Shown here piece after piece: positions 13,112-25,786 of a DNA stretch of 64,000 nucleotides. Source of the DNA: Andrena cerasifolii (taxonomy: Eukaryota > Arthropoda > Insecta > Hymenoptera > Andrenidae); contig NW_027484942.1 in the NCBI RefSeq assembly GCF_050908995.1, positions 44,772-108,771 on the forward strand. The letters are read 5' to 3'. Every line of letters begins with the position of its first letter. Position 1 is the first letter of the stretch. Under the pieces are notes generated by a model. That model saw only the letters and a program-made list of their open reading frames with translations, was not told the DNA's origin and did no database searches. Made by a program: the position numbers and the translations under genes.

Positions 13112-14506
13112 TTAAAGAGCGAGGAGTGGCACAGATATTTCGAGACAGTGACTGTTTAACGAAGAGACGCAGAATTTTCGAACGCCTCTTGAAAGGCCTG
13201 CGCCTCTTATTGGCAACTTTAAGGAGATGCCTTTGAAGCTCAAATTTAGTATACCTCTTACCACTTCATGTTCTCCTGATATATTGGCCAAAATCTGTCG
13301 AATATTTTCAGAATGCACAAAATTGCGCTTTGTAACAGGAGATCATGCCGTTGAAAGAGATGGCACAAAGTAACGTCTCCGGAGAGCAAATCAAAGAGCG
13401 AGGACTGGCGCAGATGTTTCGAGGCAGTGACTGTTTAACGAAGAGACGCAGAATTTTCGAACGCCTCTTGAAAGGCCTCCGCCTCTTATTTCCAACTTTA
13501 AGGCGATGCCTTTGAAGCTGAAATTTAGTATACCTCTTTCCACTTCATGTTCTCCTGATATATTGGACAAAATCTGGCGAATATTTTCAGAATGCACAAA
13601 ACTGCGCTTTGTAACAGGAGAACATGCCGTCGAAAGAGATGGCACAAAGTAACGTCTCCGGAGAGCAAATCAAAGAGCGAGGAGTGGCACAGATATTTCG
13701 AGACAGTGACTGCTTAACGAAGAGACGCAGAATTTTCGAACGCCTCTTGAAAGGCCTGCGCCTCGTATTGGCAACTTTAAGGCGATGCCTTTGAAGCCGA
13801 AATTTAGTATACCTCTTTCCACTTCATGTTCTCATGATATAGTGGCCAAAATCAGGCGAAAATTTCGAGAATGCACAAAATTGTGCTTTGTAACAGGAGA
13901 ACATGCCATCGAAAGGGATGGCACAAAGTAACGTCTCCAGAGAGCAAATCAATGAGCGAGATGTGGCGCAGATGATTCGAGGCAGTGACTGTTTAACGAA
14001 GAGACGCAGAATTTTCGAACGCCTCTTGAAAGGACTGCGCCTCTTATTAGCAACTTTAAGGCGATGCTTTTCAAGCCGAAATTTAGTATACCCCTTTCCA
14101 CTTCATGTTCTCATGATATATTGGCCAAAATCAGGCGAAAATTTCGAGAATGCACAAAATTGCGCTTTATAACAGGAGAACATGCCGTCGAAAGAGATGG
14201 CACAAAGTAACGTCTCCGGAGAGCAAATCAAAGAGCGAGAAGTGGCGCAGATGTTTCGAGACAGTGACTGTTTAACGAAGAGACGCAGAATTTTCGAACG
14301 CCTCTTGAAAGGCCTGCGCCTCTTATTAGCAACTTTATGGCGATGCCTTTGAAGCCGAAATTTAGTATACCTCTTTCCACTTCGTGTTCTCATGATATAG
14401 TGGCCAAAATCAGGCGAAAATTTCGAGAATGCACAAAATTGTGCTTTGTAACAGGAGAACATGCCATCGAAAGGGATGGCACAAAGTAACGTCTCCAGAG
14501 AGCAAA
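13112..14506. repeat. Module P, five monomers (second copy)
   Basis: Near-identical to 15065-16459 at an offset of exactly 1953 bp (seven monomers). With the neighbouring R module it forms a seven-monomer HOR. The first copy of P is 2511 bp away because a Q module lies between. Confidence 0.82.
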
Positions 14507-15064
14507 TCAATGAGCGAGAAGTGGCGCAGATGTTTCGAGACAGTGACTGCTTAACGAAGAGACGCAGAATTTTCGAACGCCTCTTGAAAGGCCTGCGCCT
14601 CTTATTTGCAACTTTAAGGCGATGCCTTTGAAGACGAAATTTAGTATACCTCTTTCCACTTCATGTTGTCCTGATATATTGGACGAAATCTGGCGAATAT
14701 TTTCAGAATGCACAAAACTGCGCTTTGTAACAGGAGAACATGCCGTCGAAAGAGATGGCACAAAGTAACGTCTCCGGAGAGCAAATTAAAGAGCGAGGAG
14801 TGGCACAGATATTTCGAGACAGTGACTGTTTAACGAAGAGACGCAGAATTTTCGAACGCCTCTTGAAAGGCCTGCGCCTCTTATTTGCAACTTTAAGGCG
14901 ATGCCTTTGAAGACGAAATTTAGTATACCTCTTTCCACTTCATGTTGTCCTGATATATTGGACGAAATCTGGCGAATATTTTCAGAATGCACAAAACTGC
15001 GCTTTGTAACAGGAGAACATGCCGTCGAAAGAGATGGCACAAAGTAACGTCTCCGGAGAGCAAA
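14507..15064. repeat. Module R, two monomers (third copy)
   Basis: The marker 'gttgtcctg' is at 14665 and 14944. The first monomer has a different head ('tcaatgagcgag') from the R monomer at 12554, so the left edge is recombinant. Confidence 0.76.
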
Positions 15065-16459
15065 TTAAAGAGCGAGGAGTGGCACAGATATTTCGAGACA
15101 GTGACTGTTTAACGAAGAGACGCAGAATTTTCGAACGCCTCTTGAAAGGCCTGCGCCTCTTATTGGCAACTTTAAGGAGATGCCTTTGAAGCTCAAATTT
15201 AGTATACCTCTTACCACTTCATGTTCTCCTGATATATTGGCCAAAATCTGTCGAATATTTTCAGAATGCACAAAATTGCGCTTTGTAACAGGAGATCATG
15301 CCGTTGAAAGAGATGGCACAAAGTAACGTCTCCGGAGAGCAAATCAAAGAGCGAGGACTGGCGCAGATGTTTCGAGGCAGTGACTGTTTAACGAAGAGAC
15401 GCAGAATTTTCGAACGCCTCTTGAAAGGCCTCCGCCTCTTATTTCCAACTTTAAGGCGATGCCTTTGAAGCTGAAATTTAGTATACCTCTTTCCACTTCA
15501 TGTTCTCCTGATATATTGGACAAAATCTGGCGAATATTTTCAGAATGCACAAAACTGCGCTTTGTAACAGGAGAACATGCCGCCGAAAGAGATGGCACAA
15601 AGTAACGTCTCCGGAGAGCAAATCAAAGAGCGAGGAGTGGCACAGATATTTCGAGACAGTGACTGCTTAACGAAGAGACGCAGAATTTTCGAACGCCTCT
15701 TGAAAGGCCTGCGCCTCGTATTGGCAACTTTAAGGCGATGCCTTTGAAGCCGAAATTTAGTATACCTCTTTCCACTTCATGTTCTCATGATATAGTGGCC
15801 AAAATCAGGCGAAAATTTCGAGAATGCACAAAATTGTGCTTTGTAACAGGAGAACATGCCATCGAAAGGGATGGCACAAAGTAACGTCTCCAGAGAGCAA
15901 ATCAATGAGCGAGATGTGGCGCAGATGATTCGAGGCAGTGACTGTTTAACGAAGAGACGCAGAATTTTCGAACGCCTCTTGAAAGGACTGCGCCTCTTAT
16001 TAGCAACTTTAAGGCGATGCTTTTCAAGCCGAAATTTAGTATACCCCTTTCCACTTCATGTTCTCATGATATATTGGCCAAAATCAGGCGAAAATTTCGA
16101 GAATGCACAAAATTGCGCTTTATAACAGGAGAACATGCCGTCGAAAGAGATGGCACAAAGTAACGTCTCCGGAGAGCAAATCAAAGAGCGAGAAGTGGCG
16201 CAGATGTTTCGAGACAGTGACTGTTTAACGAAGAGACGCAGAATTTTCGAACGCCTCTTGAAAGGCCTGCGCCTCTTATTAGCAACTTTATGGCGATGCC
16301 TTTGAAGCCGAAATTTAGTATACCTCTTTCCACTTCGTGTTCTCATGATATAGTGGCCAAAATCAGGCGAAAATTTCGAGAATGCACAAAATTGTGCTTT
16401 GTAACAGGAGAACATGCCATCGAAAGGGATGGCACAAAGTAACGTCTCCAGAGAGCAAA
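15065..16459. repeat. Module P, five monomers (third copy)
   Basis: Repeats 13112-14506 with few differences seen by eye, for example 'gccgccgaaag' near 15580 against 'gccgtcgaaag'. Followed by Q. Confidence 0.82.
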
Positions 16460-16920
16460 TCAATGAGCGAGAAGTGGCGCAGATGTTTCGAGACAGTGAC
16501 TGTTTAACGAAGAGACGCAGAATTTTCGAACGCCTATTGAAAGGCCTGCGCCTCTTATTTGCAACTTTAAGGCGATGCCTTTGAAGCCGAAATTTAGTAT
16601 ACCTCTTTCCACTTCATGTTCTCCTGATATATTGGACAAAATCTGTCGAATATTTTCAGAATGCACAAAACTGCGCTTTGTAACAGGAGAACATGCCGTC
16701 GAAAGAGATGGCACAAAGTAACGTCTCCGGAGAGCAAATTAAAGAGCGAGGAGTGGCACAGATATTTCGAGACAGTGACTGCTTAACGAAGAGACGCAGA
16801 ATTTTCGAACGCCTCTTGAAAGGCCTGCGCCTCTTATTAGCAACTTTAAGGCGATGCTTTTCAAGCCGAAATTTAGTATACCCCTTTCCACTTCATGTTC
16901 TCATGATATATTGGCCAAAA
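16460..16920. repeat. Module Q, truncated second copy
   Basis: Matches 11996-12456 at a 4464-bp offset, including 'cgcctattgaaagg' and 'gatgcttttcaag'. The match ends near 16920, inside a monomer, where the tail switches to 'ctggtgaatatattc'. That switch point is also the left edge of the 4741-bp offset duplication. Confidence 0.75.
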
Positions 16921-18133
16921 TCTGGTGAATATATTCAGAACGCACAAAATTGCGCTTTGTAACAGGAGAACATGCCGTCGAAAGAGATGGCACAAAGTAA
17001 CTTCTCCGGAGAGCAAATCAAAGAGCGAGAAGTGGCGCAGATGTTTCGAGACAGTTACTGTTTAACGAAGAGACGCAGAATTTTCGAACGCCTCTTGAAA
17101 GGCCTGCGCCTCTTATTTGCAACTTTAAGGCGATGCCTTTGAAGCCGAAATTTAGTATACCTCTTTCCACTTCGTGTTCTCATGATATAGTGGCCAAAAT
17201 CAGGCGAAAGTTTCGAGAATGCACAAAATTGTGCATTGTATCAGGAGAACATGCCATCGAAAGGGATGGCACTAAGTAACGTCTCCGGAGAGCAAATCAA
17301 TGAGCGAGAAGTGGCGCAGATGTTTCGAGACAGTGACTGTTTAACGAAGAGACGCAGAATTTTCGAACGCCACTTGAAAGGCCTGCGCCTCGTATTGGCA
17401 ACTTTAAGGAGATGCCTTTGAAGCTCAAATTTAGTATACCTCTTACCACTTCATGTTCTCCTGATATATTGGACAAAATCTGGCGAATAATTTCAGAATG
17501 CACAAAACTGCGCTTTGTAACAGGAGAACATGCCGTCGAAAGAGATGGCACAAAGTAACCTCTCCGGAGAGCAAATCAATGAGCGAGAAGTGGCGCAGAT
17601 GTTTCGAGACAGTGACTGTTTAACGAAGAGACGCAGAATTTTCGAACGCCACTTGAAAGGCCTGCGCCTCGTATTGGCAACTTTAAGGAGATGCCTTTGA
17701 AGCTGAAATTTAGTATACCTATTTCCACTTCATGTTCTCCTGATATATTGACCAAAATTTGGTGAATATATTCAGAACGCACAAAATTGCGCTTTGTAAC
17801 AGAAGAACATGCCGTCGAAAGAAATGGCACAAAGTAACGTCTCCGGAGAGCAAATCAAAGAGCGAGAAGTGGCGCAGATGTTTCGAGACAGTGACTGTTT
17901 AACGAAGAGACGCAGAATTTTCGAACGCCTCTTGAAAGGCCTGCGCCTCTTATTAGCAATTTTAAGGCGATGCCTTTGAAGCCGAAATTTAGTATACCTC
18001 TTTCCACTTCATGTTCTCATGATATAGTGGCCAAAATCAGGCGAAAATTTCGAGAATGCACAAAATTGTGCTTTGTAACAGGAGAACATGCCATCGAAAG
18101 GGATGGCACAAAGTAACGTCTCCAGAGAGCAAA

Positions 18134-18411
18134 TCGATGAGCGAGATGTGGCGCAGATGATTCGAGGCAGTGACTGTTTACCGAAGAGACGCAAAATTTT
18201 CGAACGCCTCTTGAAAGGCCTGCGCCTCTTATTAGCAACTTTAAGGCGATGCTTTTAAGCCGAAATTTAGTATACCCCTTTCCACTTCATGTTCCCCTGA
18301 TATATTGGCCAAAATCTGGTGAATATATTCAGAACGCACAAAATTGAGCTTTGTAACAGGAGAACATGCCGTCGAAAGAGATGGCACAATGTAACGTCTC
18401 CGGAGAGCAAA
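18134..18411. repeat. 278-bp monomer
   Basis: One base is missing in 'gatgcttttaagcc', where related monomers have 'gatgcttttcaagcc'. It also has 'gttcccctg'. The same monomer recurs at 19249-19526, 22875-23152 and 23990-24267, always followed by the monomer with paired indels. Its phase-mark triplet is TCG instead of TCA. Confidence 0.85.
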
Positions 18412-18690
18412 TCAAAGAGCGAGAAGTGGCGCAGATGTTTCGAGACAGTGACTGTTTAACGAAGAGACGCAGAATTTTCGAACGCCTCTTGAAAGGCCTG
18501 CGCCTCTTATTAGCAACTTTAAGGCGATGCCTTTCAAGCCGAAATTTAGTATACCCCTTTCCACTTCATGTTCTCATGATATATTGGCCAAAATCAGGCG
18601 AAAATTTCGAGAATGCAAAAAATTGCGTTTATAACAGGAGAACATGCCGTCGAAAGAAATGGCACAAAAGAAACGTCTCCGGAGAGCAAA
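18412..18690. repeat. Monomer with two compensating indels (type K)
   Basis: The sequence 'ttgcgtttataac' lacks one base relative to 'ttgcgctttataac', and about 40 bp later 'cacaaaagaaacg' has one extra base relative to 'cacaaagtaacg', so the length stays 279. The same linked pair is in the monomers starting at 19527, 23153, 24268, 32083, 34315, 37942, 41848, 48822 and 49101, ten in all. The pair shifts the forward reading frame and brings it back, joining forward open frames of two neighbouring monomers into 149 codons; I do not take this as a gene. Confidence 0.85.
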
Positions 18691-21661
18691 TCAATGAGCG
18701 AGAAGTGGCGCAGATGTTTCGAGGCAGTGACTGTTTAACGAAGAGACGCAGAATTTTCGAACGCGTCTTGAAAGGCCTGCGCCTCTTATTAGCAACTTTA
18801 AGGAGATGCCTTTGAAGCTGAAATTTAGTATACCTATTTCCACTTCATGTTCTCCTGATATATTGACCAAAATTTGGTGAATATATTCAGAACGCACAAA
18901 ATTGCGCTTTGTAACAGAAGAACATGCCGTCGAAAGAAATGGCACAAAGTAACGTCTCCAGAGAGCAAATCAATGAGCGAGATGTGGCGCAGATGATTCG
19001 AGGCAGTGACTGTTTAACGAAGAGACGCAAAATTTTCGAACGCCTCTTGAAAGGCCTGCGCCTCTTATTAGCAATTTTAAGGCGATGCCTTTGAAGCCGA
19101 AATTTAGTATACCTCTTTCCACTTCATGTTCTCATGATATAGTGGCCAAAATCAGGCGAAAATTTCGAGAATGCACAAAATTGTGCTTTGTAACAGGAGA
19201 ACATGCCATCGAAAGGGATGGCACAAAGTAACGTCTCCAGAGAGCAAATCAATGAGCGAGATGTGGCGCAGATGATTCGAGGCAGTGACTGTTTAACGAA
19301 GAGACGCAAAATTTTCGAACGCCTCTTGAAAGGCCTGCGCCTCTTATTAGCAACTTTAAGGCGATGCTTTTAAGCCGAAATTTAGTATACCCCTTTCCAC
19401 TTCATGTTCCCCTGATATATTGGCCAAAATCTGGTGAATATATTCAGAACGCACAAAATTGAGCTTTGTAACAGGAGAACATGCCGTCGAAAGAGATGGC
19501 ACAATGTAACGTCTCCGGAGAGCAAATCAAAGAGCGAGAAGTGGCGCAGATGTTTCGAGACAGTGACTGTTTAACGAAGAGACGCAGAATTTTCGAAAGC
19601 CTCTTGAAAGGCCTGCGCCTCTTATTAGCAACTTTAAGGCGATGCCTTTCAAGCCGAAATTTAGTATACCCCTTTCCACTTCATGTTCTCATGATATATT
19701 GGCCAAAATCAGGCGAAAATTTCGAGAATGCAAAAAATTGCGTTTATAACAGGAGAACATGCCGTCGAAAGAAATGGCACAAAAGAAACGTCTCCGGAGA
19801 GCAAATCAATGAGCGAGAAGTGGCGCAGATGTTTCGAGGCAGTGACTGTTTAACGAAGAGACGCAGAATTTTCGAACGCGTCTTGAAAGGCCTGCGCCTC
19901 TTATTAGCAACTTTAAGGCGATGCCTTTGAATCCGAAATTTAGTATACCTATTTCCACTTCATGTTCTCCTGATATATTGGCCAAAATCTGGTGAAAATA
20001 TTCAGAACGCACAAAATTGCGCTTTGTAACAGGAGAACATGCCGTCGAAAGAGATGGCACAAAGTAACGTCTCCGGAGAGCAAATCAAAGAGCGAGAAGT
20101 GGCGCAGATGTTTCGAGACAGTGACTGGTTAACGAAGAGACGCAGAATTTTCGAACGCCTCTTGAAAGGCCTCCGCCTCTTATTTCCAACTTTAAGGCGA
20201 TGCCTTTGAAGCTGAAATTTAGTATACCTCTTACCACTTCATGTTCTCCTGATATATTGGCCAAAATCTGGCGAATATTTTCAGAATGCACAAAATTGCG
20301 CTTTGTAACAGGAGATCATGCCGTTGAAAGAGATGGCACAAAGTAACGTCTCCGGAGAGCAAATCAAAGAGCGAGGACTGGCGCAGATGTTTCGAGACTG
20401 TGACTGTTTAACGAAGAGACGCAGAATTTTCGAACGCCTCTTGAAAGGCCTGCGCCTCTTATTAGCAACTTTAAGGCGATGCCTTTGAAGCTGAAATTTA
20501 GTATACCTATTTCCACTTCATGTTCTCCTGATATATTGGCCAAAATCGGGTGAATATATTCAGAACGCACAAAATTGCGCTTTGTAACAGGAGAACATGC
20601 CGTCGAAAGAGATGGCACAAAGTAACGTCTCCGGAGAGCAAATCAAAGAGCGAGAAGTGGCGCAGATGTTTCGAGACAGTGACTGTTTAACGAAGCGACG
20701 CAGAATTTTCGAACGCCTCTTGAAAGGCCTGCGCCTCTTATTAGCAACTTTATGGCGATGCCTTTGAAGCTGACATTTAGTATACCTATTTCCACTTCAT
20801 GTTCTCATGATATATTGGCCAAAATCTGGCGAAAATTTTCAGAATTCACAAAATTGCGCTTTATAACAGGAGAACATGCCGTCGAAAGAAATGCCACATA
20901 GTAACGTCTCCGGAGAGCAAATCAATGAGCGAGAAGTGGCGCAGATGTTTCGAGACAGTGACTGTTTAACGAAGAGACGCAGAATTTTCGAACGCCTCTT
21001 GAAAGGCCTGCGCCTCTTATTAGCAACTTTAAGGCGATGCCTTTGAAGCTGAAATTTAGTATACCTATTTCCACTTCATGTTCTCCTGATATATTGGCCA
21101 AAATCTGGTGAATATATTCAGAACGCACAAAATTGCGCTTTGTAACAGGAGAACATGCCGTCGAAAGAGATGGCACAAAGTAACGTCTCCGGAGAGCAAA
21201 TCAAAGAGCGAGAAGTGGCGCAGATGTTTCGAGACAGTGACTGTTTAACGAAGAGACGCAGAATTTTCGAACGCCTCTTGAAAGGCCTGCGCATCTTATT
21301 AGCAACTTTATGGCGATGCCTTTGAAGCTGAAATTTAGTATACCCCTTTCCACTTCATGTTCTCATGATATATTGGCCAAAATCAGGCGAAAATTTCGAG
21401 AATGCACAAAATTGCGCTTTATAACAGGAGAACATGCCGTCGAAAGAAATGGCACAAAGTAACGTCTCCGGAGAGCAAATTAAAGAGCGAGGAGTGGCAC
21501 AGATATTTCGAGACAGTGACTGCTTAACGAAGAGACGCAGAATTTTCGAACGCCTCTTGAAAGGCCTGCGCCTCTTATGAGCAACTTTAAGGCGATGCCT
21601 TTGAAGCTGAAATTTAGTATACCTATTTCCACTTCATGTTCTCCTGATATATTGGCCAAAA

Positions 21662-24600
21662 TCTGGTGAATATATTCAGAACGCACAAAATTGCGCTTTG
21701 TAACAGGAGAACATGCCGTCGAAAGAGATGGCACAAAGTAACTTCTCCGGAGAGCAAATCAAAGAGCGAGAAGTGGCGCAGATGTTTCGAGACAGTTACT
21801 GTTTAACGAAGAGACGCAGAATTTTCGAACGCCTCTTGAAAGGCCTGCGCCTCTTATTTGCAACTTTAAGGCGATGCCTTTGAAGCCGAAATTTAGTATA
21901 CCTCTTTCCACTTCGTGTTCTCATGATATAGTGGCCAAAATCAGGCGAAAGTTTCGAGAATGCACAAAATTGTGCATTGTATCAGGAGAACATGCCATCG
22001 AAAGGGATGGCACTAAGTAACGTTTCCGGAGAGCAAATCAATGAGCGAGAAGTGGCGCAGATGTTTCGAGACAGTGACTGTTTAACGAAGAGACGCAGAA
22101 TTTTCGAACGCCACTTGAAAGGCCTGCGCCTCGTATTGGCAACTTTAAGGAGATGCCTTTGAAGCTCAAATTTAGTATACCTCTTACCACTTCATGTTCT
22201 CCTGATATATTGGACAAAATCTGGCGAATAATTTCAGAATGCACAAAACTGCGCTTTGTAACAGGAGAACATGCCGTCGAAAGAGATGGCACAAAGTAAC
22301 CTCTCCGGAGAGCAAATCAATGAGCGAGAAGTGGCGCAGATGTTTCGAGACAGTGACTGTTTAACGAAGAGACGCAGAATTTTCGAACGCCACTTGAAAG
22401 GCCTGCGCCTCGTATTGGCAACTTTAAGGAGATGCCTTTGAAGCTGAAATTTAGTATACCTATTTCCACTTCATGTTCTCCTGATATATTGACCAAAATT
22501 TGGTGAATATATTCAGAACGCACAAAATTGCGCTTTGTAACAGAAGAACATGCCGTCGAAAGAAATGGCACAAAGTAACGTCTCCGGAGAGCAAATCAAA
22601 GAGCGAGAAGTGGCGCAGATGTTTCGAGACAGTGACTGTTTAACGAAGAGACGCAGAATTTTCGAACGCCTCTTGAAAGGCCTGCGCCTCTTATTAGCAA
22701 TTTTAAGGCGATGCCATTGAAGCCGAAATTTAGTATACCACTTTCCACTTCATGTTCTCATGATATAGTGGCCAAAATCAGGCGAAAATTTCGAGAATGC
22801 ACAAAATTGTGCTTTGTAACAGGAGAACATGCCATCGAAAGGGATGGCACAAAGTAACGTCTCCAGAGAGCAAATCAATGAGCGAGATGTGGCGCAGATG
22901 ATTCGAGGCAGTGACTGTTTAACGAAGAGACGCAAAATTTTCGAACGCCTCTTGAAAGGCCTGCGCCTCTTATTAGCAACTTTAAGGCGATGCTTTTAAG
23001 CCGAAATTTAGTATACCCCTTTCCACTTCATGTTCCCCTGATATATTGGCCAAAATCTGGTGAATATATTCAGAACGCACAAAATTGAGCTTTGTAACAG
23101 GAGAACATGCCGTCGAAAGAGATGGCACAATGTAACGTCTCCGGAGAGCAAATCAAAGAGCGAGAAGTGGCGCAGATGTTTCGAGACAGTGACTGTTTAA
23201 CGAAGAGACGCAGAATTTTCGAACGCCTCTTGAAAGGCCTGCGCCTCTTATTAGCAACTTTAAGGCGATGCCTTTCAAGCCGAAATTTAGTATACCCCTT
23301 TCCACTTCATGTTCTCATGATATATTGGCCAAAATCAGGCGAAAATTTCGAGAATGCAAAAAATTGCGTTTATAACAGGAGAACATGCCGTCGAAAGAAA
23401 TGGCACAAAAGAAACGTCTCCGGAGAGCAAATCAATGAGCGAGAAGTGGCGCAGATGTTTCGAGGCAGTGACTGTTTAACGAAGAGACGCAGAATTTTCG
23501 AACGCGTCTTGAAAGGCCTGCGCCTCTTATTAGCAACTTTAAGGAGATGCCTTTGAAGCTGAAATTTAGTATACCTATTTCCACTTCATGTTCTCCTGAT
23601 ATATTGACCAAAATTTGGTGAATATATTCAGAACGCACAAAATTGCGCTTTGTAACAGAAGAACATGCCGTCGAAAGAAATGGCACAAAGTAACGTCTCC
23701 AGAGAGCAAATCAATGAGCGAGATGTGGCGCAGATGATTCGAGGCAGTGACTGTTTAACGAAGAGACGCAAAATTTTCGAACGCCTCTTGAAAGGCCTGC
23801 GCCTCTTATTAGCAATTTTAAGGCGATGCCTTTGAAGCCGAAATTTAGTATACCTCTTTCCACTTCATGTTCTCATGATATAGTGGCCAAAATCAGGCGA
23901 AAATTTCGAGAATGCACAAAATTGTGCTTTGTAACAGGAGAACATGCCATCGAAAGGGATGGCACAAAGTAACGTCTCCAGAGAGCAAATCAATGAGCGA
24001 GATGTGGCGCAGATGATTCGAGGCAGTGACTGTTTAACGAAGAGACGCAAAATTTTCGAACGCCTCTTGAAAGGCCTGCGCCTCTTATTAGCAACTTTAA
24101 GGCGATGCTTTTAAGCCGAAATTTAGTATACCCCTTTCCACTTCATGTTCCCCTGATATATTGGCCAAAATCTGGTGAATATATTCAGAACGCACAAAAT
24201 TGAGCTTTGTAACAGGAGAACATGCCGTCGAAAGAGATGGCACAATGTAACGTCTCCGGAGAGCAAATCAAAGAGCGAGAAGTGGCGCAGATGTTTCGAG
24301 ACAGTGACTGTTTAACGAAGAGACGCAGAATTTTCGAACGCCTCTTGAAAGGCCTGCGCCTCTTATTAGCAACTTTAAGGCGATGCCTTTCAAGCCGAAA
24401 TTTAGTATACCCCTTTCCACTTCATGTTCTCATGATATATTGGCCAAAATCAGGCGAAAATTTCGAGAATGCAAAAAATTGCGTTTATAACAGGAGAACA
24501 TGCCGTCGAAAGAAATGGCACAAAAGAAACGTCTCCGGAGAGCAAATCAATGAGCGAGAAGTGGCGCAGATGTTTCGAGGCAGTGACTGTTTAACGAAGA

Positions 24601-25786
24601 GACGCAGAATTTTCGAACGCGTCTTGAAAGGCCTGCGCCTCTTATTAGCAACTTTAAGGCGATGCCTTTGAATCCGAAATTTAGTATACCTATTTCCACT
24701 TCATGTTCTCCTGATATATTGGCCAAAATCTGGTGAAAATATTCAGAACGCACAAAATTGCGCTTTGTAACAGGAGAACATGCCGTCGAAAGAGATGGCA
24801 CAAAGTAACGTCTCCGGAGAGCAAATCAAAGAGCGAGAAGTGGCGCAGATGTTTCGAGACAGTGACTGGTTAACGAAGAGACGCAGAATTTTCGAACGCC
24901 TCTTGAAAGGCCTCCGCCTCTTATTTCCAACTTTAAGGCGATGCCTTTGAAGCTGAAATTTAGTATACCTCTTACCACTTCATGTTCTCCTGATATATTG
25001 GCCAAAATCTGGCGAATATTTTCAGAATGCACAAAATTGCGCTTTGTAACAGGAGATCATGCCGTTGAAAGAGATGGCACAAAGTAACGTCTCCGGAGAG
25101 CAAATCAAAGAGCGAGGACTGGCGCAGATGTTTCGAGACTGTGACTGTTTAACGAAGAGACGCAGAATTTTCGAACGCCTCTTGAAAGGCCTGCGCCTCT
25201 TATTAGCAACTTTAAGGCGATGCCTTTGAAGCTGAAATTTAGTATACCTATTTCCACTTCATGTTCTCCTGATATATTGGCCAAAATCGGGTGAATATAT
25301 TCAGAACGCACAAAATTGCGCTTTGTAACAGGAGAACATGCCGTCGAAAGAGATGGCACAAAGTAACGTCTCCGGAGAGCAAATCAAAGAGCGAGAAGTG
25401 GCGCAGATGTTTCGAGACAGTGACTGTTTAACGAAGCGACGCAGAATTTTCGAACGCCTCTTGAAAGGCCTGCGCCTCTTATTAGCAACTTTATGGCGAT
25501 GCCTTTGAAGCTGACATTTAGTATACCTATTTCCACTTCATGTTCTCATGATATATTGGCCAAAATCTGGCGAAAATTTTCAGAATTCACAAAATTGCGC
25601 TTTATAACAGGAGAACATGCCGTCGAAAGAAATGCCACATAGTAACGTCTCCGGAGAGCAAATCAATGAGCGAGAAGTGGCGCAGATGTTTCGAGACAGT
25701 GACTGTTTAACGAAGAGACGCAGAATTTTCGAACGCCTCTTGAAAGGCCTGCGCCTCTTATTAGCAACTTTAAGGCGATGCCTTTG
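21662..25786. repeat. Segmental repeat of about 4.1 kb, copy 2 (offset 4741 bp)
   Basis: Second copy of 16921-21045. The match ends near 25786, where this copy reads 'gaagccgaaa...cttaccac' and copy 1 reads 'gaagctgaaa...atttccac'. About 0.6 kb (21046-21661) lies between the matching parts and is not repeated at the right-hand end. Confidence 0.85.

Larger units (their letters stand above)
17576..19805. repeat. Nested four-monomer repeat (1115 bp, two steps)
   Basis: Monomers starting at 17576 and 18691 resemble each other ('tattgaccaaaatttgg', 'aacagaagaac'), as do those at 18134 and 19249, and 18412 and 19527. The step is 1115 bp: four monomers, one being 278 bp. The same pair of steps recurs at 22317-24546 in copy 2 of the 4.1-kb segment. 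The rare 'agcaattttaagg' is present near 17956 and 19071. Confidence 0.8.
16921..21045. repeat. Segmental repeat of about 4.1 kb, copy 1 (offset 4741 bp)
   Basis: Matches 21662-25786 base for base except for a handful of changes seen by eye (for example 'gtctccgg' against 'gtttccgg' near 17281, and 'cctttgaag' against 'ccattgaag' near 17973). The offset of 4741 is 17 monomers minus 2 bp, explained by two 278-bp monomers in each copy. Private markers present in both copies include 'agtaacttctccgg', 'cattgtatcagg', 'cgccacttgaaagg' and 'gaagcgacgcag'. Confidence 0.85.

Noticed and set aside
18366..18815. 149-codon forward open frame, recurring at 19481, 23107, 24222, 32037, 34269, 37896 and 41802
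   Set aside because: It exists only because two 1-bp indels shift the frame and restore it, joining two monomer-length frames. The second half repeats the first, and there is no independent sign of coding.
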